DNA from: Actinoplanes nipponensis
Lineage (GTDB): Bacteria; Actinomycetota; Actinomycetes; Mycobacteriales; Micromonosporaceae
Assembly: GCF_016862275.1 (NCBI RefSeq)
Contig: NZ_BOMQ01000026.1
Span: 124,001 to 188,000 of the forward strand
Reading direction: 5' to 3'
Length of the DNA stretch: 64,000 bases
Shown: positions 37,583-46,206 of the stretch, piece after piece
Layout of the letters: each line of letters begins with the position of its first letter
Position numbering within the stretch: the first letter of the stretch is position 1
The notes under the pieces: generated by a model
Told to the model about the DNA's origin: nothing
Database searches by the model: none
What the model saw: the letters and a program-made list of their open reading frames with translations, nothing else
Position numbers and translations under genes: made by a program

Positions 37583-39067
37583 CTATGCAGAGCTGCGCAT
37601 ATGCACACGTGTCGATTCGCCGGGGAGGGACGTGCCGATCTGGTTGCGGCCGGCGTGCTTGGCCGCGTACAGGGCGGCGTCGGCCCGCTGGACGAGATCC
37701 TCCGAGGTCTCGGCGCCGTCCCACTGCGCCGCCCCGGCCGAGAAGGTCTGGCCCAGCGGCGTCGCCGCCAAGGCGCGGGCGAGCACGTCGCGGGCCTCGT
37801 CCACGCCGGCGCCCGGCAGCAGCACGATGAACTCCTCGCCGCCCCAGCGGGCCAGGGTGTCGATCTGGCGCAACGCGCCGTGCCAGGCCGCGCTGGCCTC
37901 CTTGAGGAGCCGGTCGCCGGCGGGGTGACCGTAGCTGTCGTTGAACCTCTTGAAGTGGTCGAGGTCGAGCAGCGCCACCGTCACCGGGGCGCCGTCGCGG
38001 CGGGCGTGCTCCAGCGCCCGGGGCAGCTCGTCGTTCCAGGCGCGGCGGTTCGGCAGCCCGGTCAGCTCGTCGGTGCGCGACAGTTCCCGCACCTGCCGGC
38101 TCTGCAGTTCGACCTGCCGCACCAGCTGCGCCATCCGGGTCACGACCAGCAGGAACAGCGCCGTGCAGCCGATCACGATGGCCGGGCCGTCGGTGATCTC
38201 GCCGTGGTAGAGCTGCGTCGCCAGGATGGCCGGGGCGATCAGCGAGGTGGTGGTCAACGCGACGAGCTGCAGCTTGCCCAGCCGCGGGGGCTGCGGCGTC
38301 GCCGTGCGGCCCAGCTCCCGGGCGCCGGCGTGCAGCGCGGCGATGCCGAACAGGGTGAAGGCGATCAGGAACACCTCGTCGAGGCCGCGGCGGAACCACA
38401 GCACCTCCTCCAGGTGGGCGCCGAGGTCGCCGAGGTTGCCCAGCACCACCCAGGTGGTGTCGCCGACCAGGAACGCGGCCAGCGACCCGGTGATCCACCA
38501 GAACGGCGCGCCGCGGCTGCCGCCGGTACGCAGCAGCCGGGTCATCATGGCCAGCAGCAGCAGGTCGCCCACGGGGTACGCGACCTGCGCCGTGCGCCCG
38601 AGGATCGACATGCCGGTGTCCTGGGCGGCCGGGTGGATCACGTACACCCAGGCGAGCAGGCCCAGGCCGGTGGTGATGGTGGTGGCGTCGACCATCGCCG
38701 TCCAGTTGCGCCGCGCGTCGCGGCGCCGGATCAGCAGGCCCAGTCCGAGCGCGCACGCCGGGTACAGCCCGAGGAAGAACGGGTCCGACGGCGTCGGCAT
38801 GTCGCTCCAGCCCAGCACCTCGGCGCTGTAGATGGCCACCGCGATGCCGGTCGCGTTGCTCCAGATGCCCAGGGCGAAACACCACCAGGGCAGCCGGTCG
38901 CGCAGCGGCAGCCGGCGGACCCCGAGCACGATGGCCGCGGTGCCGGCGTAGCCGATGGCGACCTCCCAGCAGCTCTCCCACCAGCCGTTCTCCGGGATCA
39001 GCTGGTAACCCGCGACGGCCAGGGCCATCGCGGCGGCGTAGAGCTTCCAGGTGCGCCCACTCGTCAT
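37583..39067 (-). CDS. Membrane diguanylate cyclase (GGDEF)
   Basis: A 494-residue protein. The N-terminal half holds about eight to ten hydrophobic helices with no extracellular domain. From about residue 330 a GGDEF domain begins with LSRTDELTGLPNRRAWNDEL. The active site is GGEEF, preceded by the substrate-loop DLDHFKRFNDSYGH, so it should make cyclic di-GMP. Its N-terminal region (LLAWVYVIHPAAQ, VAYPVGDLLLLAMMTRLL) resembles that of the GGDEF-EAL protein at 43116-46133, suggesting a shared membrane sensor. The ATG at 39067 is used. No operon partner. Confidence 0.94.
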   Translation of the reverse strand: MTSGRTWKLYAAAMALAVAGYQLIPENGWWESCWEVAIGYAGTAAIVLGVRRLPLRDRLPWWCFALGIWSNATGIAVAIYSAEVLGWSDMPTPSDPFFLGLYPACALGLGLLIRRRDARRNWTAMVDATTITTGLGLLAWVYVIHPAAQDTGMSILGRTAQVAYPVGDLLLLAMMTRLLRTGGSRGAPFWWITGSLAAFLVGDTTWVVLGNLGDLGAHLEEVLWFRRGLDEVFLIAFTLFGIAALHAGARELGRTATPQPPRLGKLQLVALTTTSLIAPAILATQLYHGEITDGPAIVIGCTALFLLVVTRMAQLVRQVELQSRQVRELSRTDELTGLPNRRAWNDELPRALEHARRDGAPVTVALLDLDHFKRFNDSYGHPAGDRLLKEASAAWHGALRQIDTLARWGGEEFIVLLPGAGVDEARDVLARALAATPLGQTFSAGAAQWDGAETSEDLVQRADAALYAAKHAGRNQIGTSLPGESTRVHMRSSA

Positions 39068-39143
39068 CCGTCCAGCAGACAGCGGCCCGGGTGCGCGGAC
39101 GGGACCGGTCCGGGTGCGGGACGGTTGCCCCTACGATCGGACG

Positions 39144-40319
39144 GTGCCGATTCTCGCCTCACATGACGCCGCCCTCGCCGCCGCCGCCCGGGTCGCCGCC
39201 GCCCTCGCCCCCGGAGCGGTCCAGCGCGACCGGGACGGGGCGGACGCCGTACCCGCCGCCGCCCTGGCCGAGCTCGACGGCTCCGGCCTGCTCGCCGTCA
39301 CCGTGCCGGCCGCCGACGGCGGCCCGGGCCTGGGGCCGGCCACGCTGGCCGAGGTCACCCGGATCATCGCCGCCGTCGACCCGGCGCTGGCCCAGGTCCC
39401 GCAGGCCCACTACCTGATGGTCGACGTGCTCGCCGTGCACGGCGAGGCGCCGCTGCGCGCCCGGCTGTGCGCCGACGTGCTGGCCGGCCGGCGGATCGGC
39501 AACGCGCTCGCCGAACGCGGCGGCAAGCACGCCCAGGACCTGACCACCCGGCTGACGGACGGCCGGCTCAGCGGCCGCAAGTACTACTGCACCGGGGCAC
39601 TGACGGCCGCCTGGATCGCGGTCAGCGCGCTGGACGGCGACGGCCGCCTGGTGCTGGCCTTCGTGCCGCGCGACGCGGCCGGCGTCACCGTCGACACCGA
39701 CTGGGACGTCATGGGCCAGCGGGCCACGATCAGCGGCACCACCACGTTCGCCGACGTGCCGGCCGACCTGGTCCTGGACTACGCGGGGGCCTTCGAGGTG
39801 CCGCAGCAGCTGGGCGCGCGGGCCCAGCTGGTGCACGCGGCGATCGAGGTGGGCATCGCCGAGGGGGCGCTGCGCGACGCGGCCGCGTACCTGCGGGACA
39901 AGGCCCGCCCCTCCACCGAGGCGGTCCGGGCCGGTGCGGCCACGGCCGCCGGCGACCCCCACGTGCTGCACCGGTACGGCCGCACCGCCACCCGCGTCCG
40001 CGCGGCGGCGGCCCTGCTCCGCGAGGCGGCCGCCGAGCTGGAGGAGATCGGGCTGGTCCCGGCCGACGCCGCGGCGGCCGCCCGGGGCTCGCTGGCGGTG
40101 GCCGCGGCCAAGGCGTTCGCCAGCGAGGTCGCGGTCGAGACGGCGTCGGAGCTGTTCGCGATGTGCGGCACCAGCGCCACGGCGGCCAAGTACGACCTGG
40201 ACCGGCACTGGCGCAACGCCCGCACGCACAGCGTGCACGACCCGGTGGACTGGAAGTACCACCACCTGGCGGCGTGGGAGCTGGCCGGGGTCCAGCCGCC
40301 CAACCACGGCCAGCTCTAG
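39144..40319 (+). CDS. Acyl-CoA dehydrogenase-fold oxidoreductase (SfnB/DszC-like)
   Basis: A 391-residue flavin-dependent protein of the acyl-CoA dehydrogenase fold. The N-terminal helical part reads AELDGSGLLAVTVPAADGGP, the middle strand part GRKYYCTGALTAAWIAVSAL and DTDWDVMGQRATISGTTTF, and the C-terminus ends RHWRNARTHSVHDPVDWKYH. That last motif is typical of SfnB/DszC-like monooxygenases that use reduced flavin, in sulphur acquisition or desulphurisation. It lacks the catalytic glutamate region of true acyl-CoA dehydrogenases. Substrate is unknown and no flavin reductase is adjacent. Start is GTG 39144. Confidence 0.85.
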   Translation: MPILASHDAALAAAARVAAALAPGAVQRDRDGADAVPAAALAELDGSGLLAVTVPAADGGPGLGPATLAEVTRIIAAVDPALAQVPQAHYLMVDVLAVHGEAPLRARLCADVLAGRRIGNALAERGGKHAQDLTTRLTDGRLSGRKYYCTGALTAAWIAVSALDGDGRLVLAFVPRDAAGVTVDTDWDVMGQRATISGTTTFADVPADLVLDYAGAFEVPQQLGARAQLVHAAIEVGIAEGALRDAAAYLRDKARPSTEAVRAGAATAAGDPHVLHRYGRTATRVRAAAALLREAAAELEEIGLVPADAAAAARGSLAVAAAKAFASEVAVETASELFAMCGTSATAAKYDLDRHWRNARTHSVHDPVDWKYHHLAAWELAGVQPPNHGQL

Positions 40320-40327
40320 GGTGTGGG

Positions 40328-41005
40328 TCAAAGGGGAGTGGGCCGGTACGCGCCGAAGACGATCGGCGTGCGGACCGTGAACCCGAGCTCGGCGTAGAGC
40401 CGCACCGCCCCCGTGTTGGCGTCCGCGGCGTGCAGGAACGGCACCTCGTCGCGCGCGCGGATCCCGGCCACCACCGCCGCGATCAGCCGCGACGCCAGCC
40501 CCGCGCCGCGGTACGCCGGGTCGGTGCAGACCGCGCTGATCTCGGTGTGCCCGGCCGGTCGCATCCGTTCCCCGGCCATCGCCACCAGCTGGCCGCCGCG
40601 CCGGATGCCCAGGTACGTGCCCAGCTCCGGGGTGCGCCGGCCGAACGGCCCGGGCCGGGTCAGCGCGGCCAGGTCCAGCATCTCCGGCAGGTCGGCGGCG
40701 GTCAGCACCACCGCCTCCGGGTCCGCCGCGCCGCGGACGCCGGCCCCGACGAGTTGCACGCCCGGTGTCCCGCCGGCGCGCGTCCAGCCCGGCGCGGCGG
40801 TCAGCCCGGGCGCCGCGAGCAACGGCTGGTACCCGGAGGTGGCCAGGGCCGCCAGGTCGTGCCAGGCCGCCGGGTCGGCGGGGTCGTCGACGGCCGCGAA
40901 CGGGCTGACGTCGGGCCGGTAGCGGGCGCTGCGGCCGTGCCGCTCGGCCAGGCCGGCCTGCGTTCCGGTGAGGGCGGACCAGGCGGGGTTGTCCAGGACA
41001 TGCAC
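40328..41005 (-). CDS. GNAT family N-acetyltransferase
   Basis: A 225-residue protein with a C-terminal GNAT domain. The acetyl-CoA loop is ISAVCTDPAYRGAGLASRLI, followed by VPFLHAADANTGAVRLYAEL ending in GFTVR. The N-terminal 90 residues (including YRPDVSPFAAVDDPADPAAW) resemble the extra domain of FR47-like acetyltransferases. Substrate unknown. It converges with the SfnB-like gene, only 8 bases apart, and is divergent from the TetM-like gene. Confidence 0.9.
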   Translation of the reverse strand: MHVLDNPAWSALTGTQAGLAERHGRSARYRPDVSPFAAVDDPADPAAWHDLAALATSGYQPLLAAPGLTAAPGWTRAGGTPGVQLVGAGVRGAADPEAVVLTAADLPEMLDLAALTRPGPFGRRTPELGTYLGIRRGGQLVAMAGERMRPAGHTEISAVCTDPAYRGAGLASRLIAAVVAGIRARDEVPFLHAADANTGAVRLYAELGFTVRTPIVFGAYRPTPL

Positions 41006-41123
41006 CCGGCCGATTCTGCCCGCCGGTCACCGGCGCGGGTAAGGCGCGGGTAAACCGGTGGCGCCGCCCGGGGCGCCGCCCTAGGGTGGCGGTGACCACG
41101 GCAGCTCGGGGAAGGGTACGGAC

Positions 41124-41228
41124 ATGCGAGGAACCGGTGTGTTCAGGCCGTCCATCCGTTCCCTGACCTCCGAGGATCTCCTTGCCCACGCTCAATCTCG
41201 GCATCCTGGCGCACGTCGACGCCGGTAA
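41124..41228 (+). CDS. Possible leader ORF overlapping the TetM-like start
   Basis: A 34-residue frame, beginning MRGTGVFRPSIRSLTSEDLL and ending in an Arg-rich HPGARRRR, opens with ATG and has GGGAAGG about 8 bases upstream. It runs past the TTG start of the TetM-like gene in another frame and stops 47 bases inside it. Translation through the start could therefore affect initiation of the main gene, as in leader-peptide control of resistance genes. Whether it is expressed is unknown. Confidence 0.4.
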   Translation: MRGTGVFRPSIRSLTSEDLLAHAQSRHPGARRRR

Positions 41229-43188
41229 GACCAGCCTCACCGAGCGCCTGCTGTACGCGCACGGCGCCGTCGCCACGCTCGGCAGTGTGGACGCCGGCAG
41301 CGCCACCACCGACAGCGGCGAGCTCGAACGCGAGCGCGGCATCACCATCCGGTCCGCGGTGGCCTCGTTCGCGCTCGGCGACCTGCGGGTCAATCTCATC
41401 GACACCCCGGGGCACCCGGACTTCATCGCGGAGGTGGAGCGGGCCCTGGCCGTCCTCGACGGCGCGGTGCTGGTGCTGTCCGCCGTCGAGGGCGTGCAGG
41501 CGCAGACCCGGGTGCTGCTGCGCTCGCTGCGCCGGCTGGGCATCCCCACGCTGGTGTTCGTCAACAAGATCGACCGGGCCGGCGCGCGCGGTGACGCCCT
41601 GCTGGCCGACATCCGCGCGAAGCTGGGCGTCGCCGTGGTCGCGCTGAACGCCGTCCGCGACCCCGGCGGTCCCGCGGCCGAGGCGGTGCCCCGGGCGTGG
41701 GCGGGCGCCGCCGCGGAGATCCTGGCCGACCACGACGACGAGCTGCTGGCCGCGCTGGTCGACGGCCACGAGCCGGGCCCGGCCGAGCTGCGGGACCGGC
41801 TCGCCGCGCAGACCGGCGCGGGCCACGTGCACCCGCTGTTCTTCGGCTCGGCCACCACCGGCGCGGGCACCGGTCAGCTCGCCGAGGGCATCGCGACGCT
41901 GCTGCGGCCCCGCCCGGTCGACGACGACACCGCCGACGACGCCCGCGGGCTGGTGTTCGCCGTGGAGCGCGGGGTGGCGTACCTGCGGCTCTTCTCGGGG
42001 GTGGTGCGTGAGCGGCAGCGTCTCGTGCTGCACCGGCCCGGCCCGGACGGCACGACGGCGCCGATCCGCGGTCGGGTCACCGCGGTCGAGGTGGTGGGCG
42101 CGGCGGGGGCCGAGCTGACCGCCGGCGGCATCGGCCGGCTGCACGGCCTGCGCGGCGTGCGGGTCGGCGACCGGCTCGGCGGGTCCGGCGATCCCGTCCC
42201 CGCCGCCCTGTTCTCCCCGCCGAGCCTGGAGTCGCTGGTGCGCCCCCGGGACCCGGCGCAGCAGGGGCGGCTGCACGCCGTGCTGACCGCGCTGGCCGAC
42301 GAGGACCCGCTGATCCGGGCCCGCGCGGTGCCCGGGGGTGGCACGTCGGTGCTGCTGCACGGCGCGGTCCAGCGCGAGGTGCTGGCCGACCGGCTGGCCC
42401 GCGACTTCGGGCTGGCCGTGGAGTTCGGGGAGATCCGGCCGGTCTACTTCGAGCGGGTCACCGGCACCGGGGAGTGCGTGATCGCGTTCGACCCGCGCCG
42501 GCCCAACGACTTCTGGGCGACCGTGGGGCTGCGGGTGGAGCCGGGGCCGCCCGGGTCGGGGCTGCGCTACATCCGCGACGTGCAGCCGGGCGCGGTGCCG
42601 CAGGCGTTCCACCGGGCCACCGAGGAGGCCGTACGCCGCACCGTCGAGCAGGGCCTGTACGGCTGGGAGGTGGTCGACTGCACGGTCACGGTGATCCGTA
42701 CCGGCTATCGGGCGCCGATCTCGGCGGCGGCCGACTTCCGCGGGCTGGCCCCGGTCGTGCTGCTGCGGGCCCTGCGGGACGCCGGCACCCGGGTGTGCGA
42801 GCCGTGCCAGGCCTTCGAGGCCGAGGTGCCCGCGGCCGCGGTGAGCGCGGTGCTCGGCCGGCTCGCCCTGCTCGGCGCCGACGTGACGGGTTCGGCCGAG
42901 CGGGACGGGTCGTGGCTGGTCACCGGCCGGCTGCCGGCCCGGTTGACGCACGAGTTCGCCGGCGCCCTGCCGGGGCTCACCCACGGCGAGGGCGCGCTGT
43001 GGAGCCGGCCCGGGCCGGACCGGCCGTTGCGGGGGCCCGCCCCGCGCGAGCCCCGGCGCGACGGCAACCCGCTGCGCTACGAGGAGTACCGGCGCTTCCT
43101 CGCCGCCCGGTCGCCTCAGGCGGCGACGGTCACCGCGCCCACCAGCGGCGGGACGTCGGCCGGCCACAGCGGCCGGGCGAACAGGTAG
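41182..43188 (+). CDS. TetM/OtrA-like ribosomal protection GTPase
   Basis: A 668-residue translational GTPase of the tetracycline ribosomal-protection type, related to EF-G. It starts TLNLGILAHVDAGKTSLTER, matching the start of TetM, so the TTG at 41182 (GAGGA 5 bases upstream) is well supported. Further motifs are GSVDAGSATTDSGELERERG (switch I region), DTPGH (74-78) and NKID (128-131). The domain IV/V region includes IRPVYFERVTGTGECVIAFD. It would release tetracyclines from the ribosome; chromosomal copies in actinomycetes may serve another role. The last 24 codons lie antisense to the GGDEF-EAL gene, so its native stop may have been lost. A possible leader ORF overlaps the start. Confidence 0.92.
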   Translation: MPTLNLGILAHVDAGKTSLTERLLYAHGAVATLGSVDAGSATTDSGELERERGITIRSAVASFALGDLRVNLIDTPGHPDFIAEVERALAVLDGAVLVLSAVEGVQAQTRVLLRSLRRLGIPTLVFVNKIDRAGARGDALLADIRAKLGVAVVALNAVRDPGGPAAEAVPRAWAGAAAEILADHDDELLAALVDGHEPGPAELRDRLAAQTGAGHVHPLFFGSATTGAGTGQLAEGIATLLRPRPVDDDTADDARGLVFAVERGVAYLRLFSGVVRERQRLVLHRPGPDGTTAPIRGRVTAVEVVGAAGAELTAGGIGRLHGLRGVRVGDRLGGSGDPVPAALFSPPSLESLVRPRDPAQQGRLHAVLTALADEDPLIRARAVPGGGTSVLLHGAVQREVLADRLARDFGLAVEFGEIRPVYFERVTGTGECVIAFDPRRPNDFWATVGLRVEPGPPGSGLRYIRDVQPGAVPQAFHRATEEAVRRTVEQGLYGWEVVDCTVTVIRTGYRAPISAAADFRGLAPVVLLRALRDAGTRVCEPCQAFEAEVPAAAVSAVLGRLALLGADVTGSAERDGSWLVTGRLPARLTHEFAGALPGLTHGEGALWSRPGPDRPLRGPAPREPRRDGNPLRYEEYRRFLAARSPQAATVTAPTSGGTSAGHSGRANR

Positions 43189-46133
43189 CCCTGGCCGTAC
43201 GGGCAGCCCATCCGCTCCAGCAGGTCGCGCTGGTCGTCGTCCTCGATGCCCTCGGCCACCACGGTCAGGTCCAGGTTGCGGGCCAGCGTGACGATCGCGT
43301 CGACCAGCGCCCGCTGCTGGCGGCTGGCGGTGATGTCGTCGATGAACGACTTGTCGATCTTCAGCACGTCGACCGGCATCTGCCGCAGGTAGCTCAGCGA
43401 GGAGTACCCGGTGCCGAAGTCGTCGATGGCGATCCGCACGCCCAGCTCGCGCAGCGCCCGCAGTTCGGCCCAGACCTGCTCGGCGTCGCGCAGCACCAGG
43501 CTCTCGGTGATCTCCAGCAGCAGCCACTCGGGCCGCGCGCCGGCGTCGGCGAGGGCCCGGCGGACCCGGTCCACGAAGCCGGGGGCGCGGAACTGCCGGG
43601 CGGAGACGTTGACGCTCACGTAGCGCAGCGCCAGCTGCGGGTCGGCGGCGTGCCAGGCGGCGAACTGGCGCAGCGCCTCGCCGAGCACCCAGGCCCCGAG
43701 GCCGGCGATCGCGCCGCTCTCCTCGGCCAGCTCGATGAAGTGGTACGGGCCCAGCAGCCCCCGCTCGGGGTGCTGCCAGCGCACCAGCGCCTCCACGCCC
43801 ACGGCCGCCCGGGTCCGCACGTCGACGATCGGCTGGTACTGCAGCACGAACTGCCGGGCGTCGATGGCCTCCAGCAGCGAGGTCCGCAGGGCCAGCCGTT
43901 CGACCATGGCGGTGTGCAGGTCGCTCCGGTAGCGCTGCCAGGTGCCCTTGCCGGCCCCCTTGGCCAGGTAGAGGGCCAGGTCCGCGTGGCGCAGCAGCTC
44001 GGTCGGGCCGCCGGCGTCGCGGCTGGTGGCGATGCCGACGCTGGCCGCGCCGCTGACGATGTGCGTGCCGCCGAGGCCGTCGCTCACCTCGACCGGCGTG
44101 GACAGCACGGCGACGATGTGCGCCGCGACCCGCTCGGCGGCGCTCGCGTCGGCGGCCGGCGCGACCAGCACCGCGAACTCGTCGCCGCCCATCCGGGCGG
44201 CCGTGTCGCCGGGGCCGATGGCCTGCGCGATGCGCCGGCCGACCGCGACCAGCAGCTGGTCGCCGACCGCGTGCCCGAGCGTGTCGTTGACCTCCTTGAA
44301 GTCGTCGAGGTCCACGAACAGCACGCCGACCTCGTCGGCGCCGCTGCCGGCCAGCGTGAGCGCCTGGTCGAGACGGTCGCGGAACAGCACCCGGTTGGCC
44401 AGGCCGGTGAGCCCGTCGTGGAACGCCTGGTGGGCCAGGTCGTTCTCGAGCCGGCGGCGTTCGGTGACGTCGCGGACGGTCAGCACCACGCCGCCGACGG
44501 TCGGGTCGGCCCGCAGGTCGCGGCCGCCGCACTCCACCTGCAGCAGGCGCCGGTCCGCGCACACGGCGGTCAGGTCGATGCCCTCGGCGTGCCCCCGCCC
44601 GGCGCGGATCCGGACGAGCGCGTCGGCCAGGGCGTCGTGGTGGGTGTCGGCGATGAGCAGGGCCAGCGGGGCGCCGGTCAGCTCCGGCCGGCCGAAGACG
44701 GCGGTGGCCGACGGGCTCGCGTACCGGATCCGGTCGTCGTCGCCGACGATGAGGATGACGTCCGACGCGCTCTGGATGAGCGTCCGGAAGTACGCCTCGC
44801 CGTCGCGGCGGCTGATCTCGCCGGCCAGCCCGATCCGCTCGACGACCATGGTGACCTGGGCCGCCAGCGCCCGGACGGCCGGCAGCACCGACCGCAGCAC
44901 GGGCGTCGGGGCGGCCAGCAGGACCGAGCCGTGGTGCGGCGGGGAGCCCGGCAGAACCAGCGTGGCTCGCAGGGCCGACGCGAAGCCGTGCTCCGGGGCC
45001 GGCACCAGGCTGACGCCGGGCTCCGGGGCGGACGCGTCGGTCAGCGGGGCCCGGTCACCGACGATCAGCTCGTACCGCCGGCCGGCGGGCATCAGCATGG
45101 CGATCGCGGCCCGTACCGCGGCCACGATGTCGTCCTCGGTCGTCGCGGCGGCCAGGTCGGCGTTCGCCCGGCGCAGCGCGCTCTCCCGCAGGTTGGTGCG
45201 GCGCTGCTCGCCCAGCAGATCCCCGACCCGGGCCATGACCAGCAGGAACATCACCGCGGAGCCGGCCGCGATGACCGGGGCGTCGACCACCGCGCCGTTC
45301 AGGTGCTGGGCCAGCAGCACCGCGGGCGCGATCAGCGCGGCGAGCGAGAGCAGCAGCAGGCGACGCCCGCCGGTCGCCACCGTGCCGGGCGCCGGCTCCT
45401 GGGCGTCGGTGAGCCAGGTCATCGACGGGTGCAGCGCGGCGTAGCCGGCCGCGGCGTAGAAGACCACCCAGCCGAGGTCGACCGGGCCGCCCACGGCCCA
45501 GTAGCTGTCCAGGCGGGCCAGGCCGTAGACCACGTCGGAGATCAGCACCCCGACGATCGAGACGGCCAGCCAGCTCACCGCCGGCGGCTTGCGGCCGGCC
45601 CCGGTGAGCAGGCGCAGCATCATGGCCAGGGCCAGCACGTCACCCAGCGGGTACGCGACCGAGACGGCCTTCTCCAGCTGCGTGAGGTCGGCGGCCCGGG
45701 TGTACGGGGCGATCAGGCAGACCCAGGTGAGCAGGCCCAGGCTGACGGTGGGCACGAGGGCGTCGAGCAAAGCGGCCCGGTTGCCCGCGCCGGAGCGGGT
45801 CCGGATGAACCCGGCCAGGGCGGCCGCCAGCAGCGGGTAGACGAGCAGGTAGAGCACGTCGCCCTGGCCCGGGAACGGCGCGTCGAGCCCCAGGGCGAGG
45901 CGGGCGTACCCGATCGTGTCGCCGCCGACGAAGAACAGCAGGGCGGCGGCGAGCAGATACCAGGGCAGGCGCCGGGCCGGGCGGTGCCGGCGGACGCCGG
46001 CCACGATCGCCGCCGCGCCGGACAGGCCGATCAGGCCCCAGGTGAAGACGTGCAGGCCGGGCCAGGCGTAGTAGACCGCGGTCAGCCCGGCGAGCCACCC
46101 GGCGAAGCCGGCGCGGAGCGCGCGCGTGGTCAT
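43116..46133 (-). CDS. Membrane PAS-GGDEF-EAL cyclic di-GMP protein
   Basis: A 1005-residue protein. Residues 1 to about 300 form a multi-helix membrane domain. A GAF-like segment (ANADLAAATTEDDIVAAVRA) and a PAS domain (YFRTLIQSASDVILIVGDDD) follow. The GGDEF domain (FHDGLTGLANRVLFRDRLDQ) has an intact GGDEF active site, and the EAL domain holds EALVRWQHPERGLL, NVSARQF and IDDFGTGYSSLSYLRQMPVD. Both synthesis and breakdown of cyclic di-GMP are possible. The membrane part resembles that of the diguanylate cyclase at 37583-39067 (AVSVAYPLGDVLALAMMLRLL against VAYPVGDLLLLAMMTRLL). It overlaps the TetM-like gene tail-to-tail by 73 bases. Confidence 0.94.
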   Translation of the reverse strand: MTTRALRAGFAGWLAGLTAVYYAWPGLHVFTWGLIGLSGAAAIVAGVRRHRPARRLPWYLLAAALLFFVGGDTIGYARLALGLDAPFPGQGDVLYLLVYPLLAAALAGFIRTRSGAGNRAALLDALVPTVSLGLLTWVCLIAPYTRAADLTQLEKAVSVAYPLGDVLALAMMLRLLTGAGRKPPAVSWLAVSIVGVLISDVVYGLARLDSYWAVGGPVDLGWVVFYAAAGYAALHPSMTWLTDAQEPAPGTVATGGRRLLLLSLAALIAPAVLLAQHLNGAVVDAPVIAAGSAVMFLLVMARVGDLLGEQRRTNLRESALRRANADLAAATTEDDIVAAVRAAIAMLMPAGRRYELIVGDRAPLTDASAPEPGVSLVPAPEHGFASALRATLVLPGSPPHHGSVLLAAPTPVLRSVLPAVRALAAQVTMVVERIGLAGEISRRDGEAYFRTLIQSASDVILIVGDDDRIRYASPSATAVFGRPELTGAPLALLIADTHHDALADALVRIRAGRGHAEGIDLTAVCADRRLLQVECGGRDLRADPTVGGVVLTVRDVTERRRLENDLAHQAFHDGLTGLANRVLFRDRLDQALTLAGSGADEVGVLFVDLDDFKEVNDTLGHAVGDQLLVAVGRRIAQAIGPGDTAARMGGDEFAVLVAPAADASAAERVAAHIVAVLSTPVEVSDGLGGTHIVSGAASVGIATSRDAGGPTELLRHADLALYLAKGAGKGTWQRYRSDLHTAMVERLALRTSLLEAIDARQFVLQYQPIVDVRTRAAVGVEALVRWQHPERGLLGPYHFIELAEESGAIAGLGAWVLGEALRQFAAWHAADPQLALRYVSVNVSARQFRAPGFVDRVRRALADAGARPEWLLLEITESLVLRDAEQVWAELRALRELGVRIAIDDFGTGYSSLSYLRQMPVDVLKIDKSFIDDITASRQQRALVDAIVTLARNLDLTVVAEGIEDDDQRDLLERMGCPYGQGYLFARPLWPADVPPLVGAVTVAA

Positions 46134-46206
46134 CCGGGGCTCCGTTCGGCGCAGGGCGGGCAGGTCCTCCCTCCCATCGGCGGCGAACGGGCCGGCTTGA
46201 GATCGT

